The notes: generated by a model not told the origin, from the letters alone. Shown: positions 1-6,074, numbered from the stretch's first letter. The stretch is 6,074 nt of DNA from Candidatus Hodarchaeota archaeon (GCA_016839955.1 JAEOTI010000656.1:1-6074), one strand, 5' to 3'. Translations and numbers: made by a program.

Positions 1-2846
1 ATTGTGTTATTGTCTCCAGTAATAATATCAACAATTTCACTACTAACATTTGGATCTTGCTGAATTGAGAATGATAGAGAAACGTATGCTGTGTTCCCTA
101 TAGAATCATTTCCATAAATATGGAGAGTGTAAGCTCCATTTTCTAAGTCTGTTTCTTGTGTTAATACCGTCCAGCTGACATTAACATGTCCTGAAGGACC
201 TTCAAGGTTATACCAATAATGAACTGCATCTCCAGAGAGTAGAATATCTACAACGGGAAATGCATAAGTTGTATTATACGGATCAAGGATAGAGATATTG
301 GGAGGAGTTGTATCTATGGTGAAATAGATGAAATCACTAATCTCATTGCCAGCAGAATCATTTCCATAGACATAGAATGTATAATGTCCATCATTCAGAT
401 CCGTTTCATTGTATAGGCCTGTCCAACTAATATTTCCATGCCCTGAGGGTCCAATTAGATAGAACCAATAATTATCCTCAAGATCTCCAACTAGATCTAT
501 TATTATTGTCGAAGAACTATAAGTAATGTTCAAAGGGGAGACTATTGTTAACAGCGGAGGAGTTGTATCAATAGTAAAGACTATTTGTGATATTCCTTCA
601 TTTCCATTTGAATCATTTCCATACGCATAGAGAGTATAAATGCCATCCTCTAAATTATCCTCGACGATAGTACCTGTCCAGCTCGTATTCCCATGCCCAC
701 TGGTACCTTCTAAACTATACCAGTAATGATCAGCTCCCCCTGATAAGACGATAGTGATTGAGTCATCAGTATAGGTTGTATTTAATGGGCTATTAATCAC
801 AATTGAGGGAGGAGTCGAATCATCAACATAGACAAAAATAGAATCGTTGTTGAATTGCCCACCCCGATCATAGACGATGAGAGTATAATTATATGTTCCA
901 ATTTTAAGCCCATCAATGTTCAAACTGATAGAATTTCCATCCCAACTTTGAGTTGTGTTAAGACTATCGTTTAAGTAAATATAGTACCAATACGGGTTAG
1001 CATCAGAAGCATTCCAAATAATCCAGTTATTTGTTGTATCATATTCATAATCCATGAAATCAAGAAGTTCGATTATAGGGGCATCTGTTTCCGACCCTGG
1101 AGGTAACATTAATGGATGATGGTCTTTTACTGATGAAAAGATTGTATAGTTCTCATCCCCCAATCCATCATGGTTATTATCTGGGCCAGTATAATCATCC
1201 CACCAATTACCATGTGTACCATTATCCCATTGATTATTTAAATTATCATCATAGCCGTGTCCAAGCCCATTCGTCCTAAATGTGTTGTACCAAACGTTAC
1301 AAAATATACTATCTGAATCTAATTCAATCCCATAGGCACTATTATTTTCCAGAATATTATTTGAAAGATTACAATATTCTGTAACTAAAAGGTAAATTCC
1401 TTTACTATTGTTGTAGATCAAGTTGTCTGTAATATTATTATAGGATGAGGGATTCCAAAACATACCATCCCCCTCAAGATGGATACCATCAGAACAAAAG
1501 CTTATGTTATTGTTCACAAAGGTGTTTCTATCTGCTGAAGTAGTCAATCCATATTTACAATCATATATTATATTGTTAAAAATGGTGGAATTTTCGGTAA
1601 TTGTTATCAAAATTCCGTCCCATGTAACATTATAAACCAGATTATTTGACACCGTTGAATTATGAGAAAAATCTAAGACGTAAATACCCTGGGAAACGTT
1701 CCAAACAGTATTATATGATAACGTATTATTTTCACCACTATCAACACGAATCGCTCCAAAACTTGATTTGATAGAGAATACCTTGTTTTCTTTCAAGATA
1801 TTGTCATGTGCAAATGAAAGGAAAAGAGCTCCAATTCCAGCTACATCGGTGATAGTATTGTTTAGAATGTCGCATTTATCACTTTGAACCAAATAGAGAC
1901 CTTCTTCTTCAGTTCCATTTATTAAATTGTCTCTAATTGTGTTATTGTCTGAATACTCTGCTTTAATTCCACAACTACCTGAATCATGTATTGAATTATT
2001 AAGTAAAAAATTATTTTGGGAATTTTGCAATTCGATTCCATATGAGCAATTAGTAAAATTATTGTTTTCAATGATACAGTTATTTGCATGCTGTAAGTAT
2101 AAAGCAAAGTTGTTGTAGGAAAAAGAACAGTTAATTATTTGAGAATCATTTGTATTTAGCCAAATACCACTTTCTTCAAAATAATCAAAACCTGCATAAT
2201 AGAATCGGCTATTATATAATTTTACTAAACTGGTTGAATTTGCTATTAGATACCAAGCATTCGAAGAATTACTCGGACAAACGCTTGAATTAGCTATTAT
2301 ATTCAATTCAGAAGATTCATTCACCTCAATTCGAAATTCACCATCAGAACTACAATTTATCCACAAAGTAACATTTTGTAAAGTAAGATTTCCAGAATTT
2401 GTAACAATTAAATTACCATTCAGAGTTATATTTTCATCCCAGACTACTGTCTGACTATCAACGATCCAATCGCCGGTTCCTGAATAAGAGGAGTCCTCAC
2501 CACTTCCGTCTGTTAATTGCGGTAAAGGTCTAGGCGTTCTAGACTGTGTGTTTGGTTGTTCCACTAGATTTTCAATAAATACAAAACTATTAACATTCTT
2601 TTCACTTAACTCTGTCATCAATCCATCAGAATTTTTTGATTTGATGTCTTCCAGATATTCTAGTTGCGCTAGACTTGTTTTATCAAATGGAGAAACAATA
2701 TTCTCTTCATTGTCATTATTTAGGTAGAAAGTGTGATTAAAAGCAACAAAACTAAGACTAAATGTCACGAATAGGAAGAAATAGTTTCTACATAATGTAA
2801 TCTTCGGTCTTTTAGTAAATAAAATAGAAAAAAATCCTTGATCCAA
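1..2846 (-). CDS. Large secreted/surface beta-helix protein with Ig-like repeats (C-terminus beyond window)
   Basis: This is a probable cell-surface or secreted protein, 948 codons in the window with no stop and with its C-terminus off the left edge. Residues 12-21 are basic and 22-36 form a hydrophobic segment (YFFLFVTFSLSFVAF), which fits a signal peptide or membrane anchor. Residues 42-120 form a polar linker. Residues about 126-190 are a beta-rich entry segment, and about 190-545 are Asn-rich right-handed beta-helix coils with recurrent NN.I/N.F steps. GNWWDDY...DGLGD follows at 546-564, typical of NosD/CASH-like proteins. From 589 there is a divergent Ig-like domain, then three homologous Ig-like repeats (677-929). 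At least 17 N-x-S/T sequons lie between 589 and 948, which suits an extracellular glycoprotein. The start is TTG: an in-frame TAG lies seven codons upstream, there is no ATG between, and a GAGGAG ribosome binding site sits 6 nt before it. The ligand or substrate is unknown. Adhesion or polysaccharide binding is inference, and catalysis is not shown. Confidence 0.9.
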   Translation of the reverse strand, partial: MDQGFFSILFTKRPKITLCRNYFFLFVTFSLSFVAFNHTFYLNNDNEENIVSPFDKTSLAQLEYLEDIKSKNSDGLMTELSEKNVNSFVFIENLVEQPNTQSRTPRPLPQLTDGSGEDSSYSGTGDWIVDSQTVVWDENITLNGNLIVTNSGNLTLQNVTLWINCSSDGEFRIEVNESSELNIIANSSVCPSNSSNAWYLIANSTSLVKLYNSRFYYAGFDYFEESGIWLNTNDSQIINCSFSYNNFALYLQHANNCIIENNNFTNCSYGIELQNSQNNFLLNNSIHDSGSCGIKAEYSDNNTIRDNLINGTEEEGLYLVQSDKCDILNNTITDVAGIGALFLSFAHDNILKENKVFSIKSSFGAIRVDSGENNTLSYNTVWNVSQGIYVLDFSHNSTVSNNLVYNVTWDGILITITENSTIFNNIIYDCKYGLTTSADRNTFVNNNISFCSDGIHLEGDGMFWNPSSYNNITDNLIYNNSKGIYLLVTEYCNLSNNILENNSAYGIELDSDSIFCNVWYNTFRTNGLGHGYDDNLNNQWDNGTHGNWWDDYTGPDNNHDGLGDENYTIFSSVKDHHPLMLPPGSETDAPIIELLDFMDYEYDTTNNWIIWNASDANPYWYYIYLNDSLNTTQSWDGNSISLNIDGLKIGTYNYTLIVYDRGGQFNNDSIFVYVDDSTPPSIVINSPLNTTYTDDSITIVLSGGADHYWYSLEGTSGHGNTSWTGTIVEDNLEDGIYTLYAYGNDSNGNEGISQIVFTIDTTPPLLTIVSPLNITYSSSTIIIDLVGDLEDNYWFYLIGPSGHGNISWTGLYNETDLNDGHYTFYVYGNDSAGNEISDFIYFTIDTTPPNISILDPYNTTYAFPVVDILLSGDAVHYWYNLEGPSGHVNVSWTVLTQETDLENGAYTLHIYGNDSIGNTAYVSLSFSIQQDPNVSSEIVDIITGDNNT
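60..311 (-). repeat. Ig-like tandem repeat 3 (84 codons)
   Basis: This segment encodes residues 846-929 of the surface protein. It opens with TTPPNISI and carries the shared core HYWYNLEGPSGH, then YGNDSIGN near its end. It keeps the same 14-nt block (plus-strand GAATCATTTCCATA, 103-116) found in the other two copies. It ends in SFSIQQ rather than the FTID that precedes the TTPP of a next unit, so it is probably the last repeat of this type before the unseen C-terminus. Confidence 0.85.
312..566 (-). repeat. Ig-like tandem repeat 2 (85 codons)
   Basis: This segment encodes residues 761-845. It opens with TTPPLLTIVSP and shares NYWFYLIGPSGHGNISWTG and YGNDSAGN with its neighbours. The conserved 14-nt block lies at 355-368, which is 252 bp from the copy in repeat 3 and 255 bp from the copy in repeat 1. 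The unit is one codon longer than the flanking ones. Confidence 0.85.
567..818 (-). repeat. Ig-like tandem repeat 1 (84 codons)
   Basis: This segment encodes residues 677-760. It opens with STPPSIVINSP, contains HYWYSLEGTSGHGNTSWTG and YGNDSNGN, and ends in FTID. The conserved 14-nt block lies at 610-623. The domain before it (residues 589-676) has the same general beta pattern, including YDRGG and a terminal FVYVDD. It lacks the TPP opening and the SGH core, so it is a diverged relative rather than a fourth copy. Confidence 0.85.
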
Positions 2847-2852
2847 CGAAAA

Positions 2853-2860
2853 CTCCTCTT
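2853..2860 (-). promoter_or_regulatory. Ribosome binding site that fixes the TTG start of the surface protein
   Basis: The minus strand reads AAGAGGAG, then a 6-nt spacer (TTTTCG), then TTG at 2846-2844. The match to the 16S 3' end is strong and the spacing is normal. No ATG or GTG lies in frame between the upstream TAG stop and this TTG, so the site decides the start. Confidence 0.8.
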
Positions 2861-2902
2861 TTTTCTAGTATTAAACGTAAATAGAAGAGACAAGCCTAAT
2901 TG

Positions 2903-2913
2903 TTTTATTTTTT
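2903..2913 (-). promoter_or_regulatory. Candidate TATA-like element for the surface-protein gene
   Basis: The minus strand reads AAAAAAATAAAAC here, ending about 57 nt before the TTG start. A transcript starting some 25 nt downstream (about 2880) would have a leader near 35 nt that includes the ribosome binding site. The region is simply A-rich, so this is a weak call. The cleaner palindrome GTTTATAAAC at 2981-2990 is the alternative and would give a leader of about 110 nt. Confidence 0.3.
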
Positions 2914-2945
2914 TCCTTCCAATAACGAAATAAGAGAATTACAAA

Positions 2946-2980
2946 TTTTTTTAAAAAAAGAGCTCTCTGAAAACTTTCAG
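2946..2980 (-). terminator. Candidate terminator of the thioredoxin-V4R gene
   Basis: About 25 nt after the stop codon, the minus-strand transcript would contain CTGAAA-GT-TTTCAG (2980-2967). It is followed by AGAGAGCTC and a run of seven T (2959-2953), continuing into A7 (2952-2946). Archaeal termination relies mainly on U-tracts, so the T7 is the main signal and the short hairpin is supporting evidence. The T7A7 block is itself a perfect palindrome and could act in either direction. Confidence 0.5.
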
Positions 2981-2990
2981 GTTTATAAAC
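2981..2990. promoter_or_regulatory. Palindromic TATA-like box GTTTATAAAC
   Basis: This is a perfect 10-bp palindrome that matches an archaeal TATA box on either strand, lying 15 nt beyond the stop of the thioredoxin-V4R gene. On the minus strand it could drive the surface-protein gene with a leader of about 110 nt. That transcript would have to cross the T-tract just downstream, which weakens the case. Confidence 0.35.
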
Positions 2991-3005
2991 TTCTAATCTT
3001 ATTTT

Positions 3006-4760
3006 CTAATCTAGGACGACTTCGAACAGACAGTGGTTGTGTCCTGTGGAATGACATTCTATCTCTTTCACTCTTACATCCTCATCAAGTAGAAGATCCA
3101 ATCTACCATGAATGAAACCTGCAGTAAAATCACATAAGGGAATTTTTTCCTCTTCTTTCTCTTGACCATGAATATCCACAAGGGGTTGTTGAAGACTCCC
3201 GCTACCAGAGGCTGTGGCGCATTCCATGATTTTTACATGGGCAGTCTCGTCATCAATGAACTTAACATAAACATTACCGTGGTTTCTTTGAAGTATAGTA
3301 CGAGGGTCATTGAAATAAGCTTCAAGAACCTTTATTCCGTCCTCAAAATCAAGGGGGAGTTTGTAAGGAGAATCTTCCTGAAATAGAATAGATTGTAACA
3401 CAACTTTGTCGACTCCTAGACGACCATAGTGGGCACCTGCATAATAGAGGAGAGTCGAATTAAAGGGATCTGCAAATTTTAAACCGTTAAGAACTTGTTG
3501 TAAAACTGTTATATGAACGTAATCACCTACACCTGGTCGAAGAACTCGTTGCATGAGTACACTTTCGTAGGTATTTTGTGAGATAGTACTCAAACAATTC
3601 TCAAACATTTCAGATCGTTTTTCAGACATGAATTCTTTATCGTCTTCACTAGCGATTTCAAAAGATGATTCTTCCCCTAGTTTTAATTCAAATTCACAGA
3701 ATTCATCCCCTAATCCCCAGCAAGCGGTCTCTTTTACAGAACATTGTTCTCCTAATTGCGTTTCAACCATCCCAGCGATATCCCCCGCAGTAAAATTACA
3801 GAGAGGGGTCTGTATATCAACTGCATGAGTAGAAATTGCGGATCCATAAATACGGATCGTTGCTGATCTCGTACCAGAACGCATTACTTTTGCGCCTGAT
3901 GAAAGGAAGGTTGGGAATAAATCCTTAGTTGCATCATACATCTTTCCAAGACCAGTTACTATTTCACGAAACCGTTTGCTTGGTTCAAATTGGTCGAAAA
4001 TTCTAGGATTGTATTCGAATAATTTTGTTTGAGTAGCCCCAAAACGACCCATTAAATTACCAGCTCGGTAAATGTATCTAATTGAAGATGCACTGATTGA
4101 CATCATACTCGTCACAATAGCTTGAAGAACGCCGATATGCACATAATCCCCAATTGCAGGGCGAATCATATCACCTTCTTCGTCAATCGCCTTTAATGCA
4201 TTAGAGGAAATTTGTAACATGTTATTCTTCATATTTGCCGGTAAATCTCGTTCTTCCCGATCTACACGAGCTTCTATAAGGGCATTAAATAAATGGTTAA
4301 ATACTTCAGCTCCCGATCCTGCAAATATTGATCCAAATCCTTCTCCTTGGTCTTCCATTCCTCCTGAGTCAAATGATAAAACATCAGGAGCACCCATTGT
4401 AGTCGTTGATCCTGCATCAAATCCCATCATCTCAGCAAGTGCTCCAGAAGAACCAGAGCTTCCAAGGAGTTCTGACGCTTCACTTGCAGAGAGAACAGTT
4501 TTATTGTCAATCAAAACTTCTGGAACATTTACAATTCCATATTTATCTCGTAAAGCAGGGTGCTTTTCAGTATCAATTTGCAAAAAGTTGATGTGGAAGG
4601 ACCCAGCAGTATCTAGAATCTTATCAAGATGCTTTTTCACGATTTTACAAGGAGCACAATCCTTTCCCATGAATAAGACAATGGAAATTGCCTCATCTGT
4701 GGAACTACTCAACCTTAATTCTACTCCGATTTTTAGATGACCGAATAACACATTTTTCAA
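3006..4760 (-). CDS. Thioredoxin-like domain fused to two tandem V4R domains
   Basis: This is a 584-residue soluble protein with no signal peptide or membrane segment, so cytoplasmic. Residues about 22-100 form a thioredoxin-like domain with the redox motif CAPC (35-38) and the probable cis-proline loop NVPE (P80). Residues 101-150 are a Gly/Ser-rich flexible linker. Two homologous V4R modules follow, about 199-361 and 408-584. Both have RP..GDYVHI.VLQ, an AG...GR.G helix and a C-terminal PLC[ND]FTAG...C...C block. The cysteines are C321/C347/C355 and C543/C569/C577, with identical 26- and 8-residue spacing. V4R domains are known as small-molecule-binding, probably metal-binding sensor domains related to TRAPP Bet3. 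A redox-linked sensor or regulator is inference, as no DNA-binding or output domain is visible. The start is uncertain: the TTG at 4760 directly follows an in-frame TAA and lacks a ribosome binding site. GTG at 4751 or TTG at 4712 (residue 17, GGAG 11 nt upstream) are alternatives that keep every domain. Confidence 0.9.
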   Translation of the reverse strand: MKNVLFGHLKIGVELRLSSSTDEAISIVLFMGKDCAPCKIVKKHLDKILDTAGSFHINFLQIDTEKHPALRDKYGIVNVPEVLIDNKTVLSASEASELLGSSGSSGALAEMMGFDAGSTTTMGAPDVLSFDSGGMEDQGEGFGSIFAGSGAEVFNHLFNALIEARVDREERDLPANMKNNMLQISSNALKAIDEEGDMIRPAIGDYVHIGVLQAIVTSMMSISASSIRYIYRAGNLMGRFGATQTKLFEYNPRIFDQFEPSKRFREIVTGLGKMYDATKDLFPTFLSSGAKVMRSGTRSATIRIYGSAISTHAVDIQTPLCNFTAGDIAGMVETQLGEQCSVKETACWGLGDEFCEFELKLGEESSFEIASEDDKEFMSEKRSEMFENCLSTISQNTYESVLMQRVLRPGVGDYVHITVLQQVLNGLKFADPFNSTLLYYAGAHYGRLGVDKVVLQSILFQEDSPYKLPLDFEDGIKVLEAYFNDPRTILQRNHGNVYVKFIDDETAHVKIMECATASGSGSLQQPLVDIHGQEKEEEKIPLCDFTAGFIHGRLDLLLDEDVRVKEIECHSTGHNHCLFEVVLD

Positions 4761-4786
4761 TTATTTTTTTTGTGAGTAATGAAATC

Positions 4787-4800
4787 GGAATTTTAATTCC
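4787..4800. promoter_or_regulatory. Inverted repeat GGAATT-TT-AATTCC upstream of the V4R gene
   Basis: Perfect 6-bp arms are separated by 2 bp, 27-40 bp upstream of the annotated TTG. It would lie in the leader or near the transcription start of the thioredoxin-V4R gene, where a dimeric regulator could bind. A+T-rich DNA gives such repeats by chance, so this is a candidate only. Confidence 0.3.
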
Positions 4801-4826
4801 TTTTGAAGAATTTTGTTCTAGTTATC

Positions 4827-4843
4827 ATTGAGTATGACTCAAT
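4827..4843. promoter_or_regulatory. Inverted repeat ATTGAGT-ATG-ACTCAAT, possible operator
   Basis: Perfect 7-bp arms flank a 3-bp centre, 67-83 bp upstream of the annotated start of the thioredoxin-V4R gene. On the minus strand it overlaps the end of a TATA-like CAATTTATTG (4849-4840). An archaeal repressor bound here could block the start of transcription. The placement in the promoter region is the main argument; no regulator is encoded in the window. Confidence 0.4.
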
Positions 4844-4865
4844 AAATTGAACTTTTTATTACAAA

Positions 4866-4889
4866 AGTAGTCAAATGAGTAGTTCAAAT
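4866..4889. repeat. Short direct repeat AGTAGTCAAAT / AGTAGTTCAAAT
   Basis: Two near-identical 11- and 12-nt units lie at 4866-4876 and 4878-4889, separated by one base, and differ only by one inserted T. They lie between the candidate promoters of the two divergent genes. A weak 5-bp hairpin (ATAAC-TCGTT-GTTAT, 4888-4902) follows. The repeat could be a protein-binding site or part of the left end of the mobile element. Neither is proven. Confidence 0.4.
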
Positions 4890-4924
4890 AACTCGTTGTT
4901 ATCTTTCAGCCCTCTCTCTTCAAA

Positions 4925-4934
4925 CTTTATAAAG
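4925..4934 (+). promoter_or_regulatory. TATA box of tnpB
   Basis: CTTTATAAAG is a perfect palindrome with a TTTATAAA core, a good archaeal TATA box. It is centred about 47 nt before the ATG. A start of transcription about 25 nt downstream would leave a leader of roughly 20 nt containing the GAGGT ribosome binding site at 4963-4967 (9-nt spacer). Confidence 0.6.
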
Positions 4935-4976
4935 AAGTATGGATGCAGAAGGGATGATTGTTGAGGTAAGAAGTGA

Positions 4977-6074
4977 ATGACAATTCGAACCGAACAGATT
5001 TTCCTCCCACCTAGTCCTGTTATTGGTAAGGCATGTCATTCTGCAAATAATTTATACAATGAAGGAAATTACCGTGTTCGACAGGAGTTCATTAATAATG
5101 GTAGTTGGATTCGCTATAACCAACTCTATCATCAATTGAAGGACTCTCAGAACTATCGAGCGTTACCTGCCCAATCCAGCCAACAACTTCTTAGACTCCT
5201 CGACAAAAATTGGAAAGTCTTCTTCAAAGCTATCAAAGACTGGAAAAAACATCCCGAAAAGTATCAAGGGCGACCAAAACTTCCAAACTATTGCAAAAAG
5301 AACGGGGAATACTTGTTACTGTTCACCAATCAGCAAGTCACAATAAAAGAGGGCGTGCTCCGACTTCCCAAAAAATTAGGGCAAATTAAGACTCATCTCA
5401 CTCAAAAACTCCGAGGTGCACGACTTCTCCCCCAAGGGACAGGCTAATTACTCGAAATCCTTTATGAAAAACTTGACGTTCAATTACGACCACACAAGAA
5501 CAGAATTGCAAGCATTGATCTAGGTCTTAACAATCTTATAACTATGGTCAATAACATTGGTGGACCCCCGATTGTTATTAATGGTAAGAGTGTCAAAGCC
5601 CTGAATCAATATTTCAATAAACGAAAGAGTCGTTTACAAAGTATTTATGATAAAATAGGAGTAAAAAATAGTAAAAAACAACAACGAATGTTCTTAAAAA
5701 GAAAGAAGCAGATAAAAGATCGTCTACACAAAGCGAGTCGTTTTGTGATCGATTGGTGTATTAAAAATAACATCGACACCTTGGTAGTAGGCTACAACCA
5801 AACATGGAAGCAACACATCAACATTGGTAAAAGGAACAACCAACATTTCGTTAACATACCGTTTTTCATGTTAATAACTCAATTGGAATACAAATGTGAA
5901 GATGATGGTCTTAATTTCATTACAATAGATGAAAACTACACATCCAAGTGTTCCTTCCTCGACAACGAACCACTACAGAAACATTCTAAGTATCTAGGGA
6001 GACGGATTAAGAGAGGTCTGTTTCAATCTTCTACTGGAAAACTAATCAACGCATACTTAAACGGAGCGTACAAC
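4977..6074 (+). pseudogene. tnpB: IS605/IS1341-type TnpB, interrupted by an in-frame TAA and catalytically damaged (C-terminus beyond window)
   Basis: This is a TnpB (OrfB) RNA-guided nuclease of an IS200/IS605-family element, with no tnpA in the window. The ATG start has GAGGT 9 nt upstream. The first 156 codons give the N-terminal part (NNLYN, VRQEFINNG, GRPKLP, FTNQQV). Codon 157 is TAA at 5445-5447. The same frame then continues without another stop to the window edge (codon 366) with LEILYEK, RuvC-I SIDLGLNNL (D181), GYNQTWKQ (272-279), GKRNNQHF, DENYTSKCSF (E319) and INAYLNGAYN. Relatives usually read GYxxEIxYEK at the break, so TAA most simply replaces a Tyr codon. In INAYLNGAYN, Tyr360 stands where the family normally has the RuvC-III aspartate (NADxNGAYN). 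The downstream half has no start codon or ribosome binding site near the break. Two independent lesions argue for a decaying copy. The element's right end and any guide RNA lie outside the window. Confidence 0.88.

Noticed and set aside
60..818. CRISPR array or IS-related repeats as the cause of the spaced GAATCATTTCCATA blocks
   Set aside because: The spacing is 252-255 bp, in frame, and the blocks encode the conserved YGNDS core of Ig-like domains.
1922..2118. Short ORFs on both strands inside the beta-helix region
   Set aside because: They lie in other frames of the long open frame running from 2846 to 1, which has clear beta-helix periodicity.
1..2846. Calling the surface protein NosD (nitrous oxide reductase maturation)
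   Set aside because: Only the beta-helix fold and closing motif are shared. The protein is much larger, exported and joined to Ig-like repeats, and no nos genes are nearby.
2900..3115. 71-codon plus-strand ORF spanning the gap and the end of the V4R gene
   Set aside because: It overlaps the conserved last V4R block antisense and starts in A+T-rich intergenic DNA. The product has no recognisable features.
3162..3828. Plus-strand ORFs at 3162-3386 and 3628-3828
   Set aside because: Both lie opposite conserved V4R coding sequence and show no motif or convincing ribosome binding site.
4219..4740. 173-codon plus-strand ORF opposite the thioredoxin-V4R gene
   Set aside because: It is antisense to the strongly supported thioredoxin and linker region, its Ser/Pro-rich product mirrors the Gly/Ser-coding strand, and it has no recognisable domain.
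5445..5447. Stop-codon recoding, such as pyrrolysine insertion
   Set aside because: Pyrrolysine uses TAG; this is TAA, and the family expects an ordinary Tyr here. The lost RuvC-III Asp also supports decay.

Overview
The window looks like a piece of an A+T-rich archaeal genome. The supporting signs are TATA-box-like elements upstream of genes, purine-rich ribosome binding sites combined with TTG starts, an Asn-rich surface protein with beta-helix and Ig-like repeats, V4R domains, and a lone IS605/IS1341-type TnpB. An Asgard lineage fits this combination, but that is inference. Nothing here fixes the phylum.

Layout. Positions 1-2846 (minus strand) hold the first 948 codons of a very large secreted or membrane-anchored surface protein. 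It has an N-terminal hydrophobic anchor, a right-handed beta-helix of the NosD/CASH kind closed by a GNWWDDY...DGLGD motif, and then one divergent and three closely related Ig-like repeats of 84-85 residues. It runs off the left edge. A 159-bp gap (2847-3005) carries a hairpin/T-tract, palindromic TATA-like sequence and a strong ribosome binding site for a TTG start. Positions 3006-4760 (minus) encode a 584-residue cytoplasmic protein that fuses a thioredoxin-like domain (CAPC) to two tandem V4R domains. A 216-bp divergent intergenic region (4761-4976) contains two inverted repeats, a direct repeat and a clear TATA box facing right. Positions 4977-6074 (plus) hold a tnpB that is cut by one in-frame TAA and has also lost a RuvC aspartate. 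It runs off the right edge.

How the parts relate. The two minus-strand genes point the same way, but the gap has its own signals, so co-transcription is uncertain. One product is extracellular, the other a probable redox or small-molecule sensor. The tnpB remnant is a mobile-element relic beside the promoter of the sensor gene. The most unusual item is the thioredoxin-V4R-V4R protein, whose two V4R copies repeat the same three-cysteine spacing. The tnpB is interesting for its two lesions and its atypical RuvC-II site. No CRISPR array, tRNA or rRNA gene was seen.
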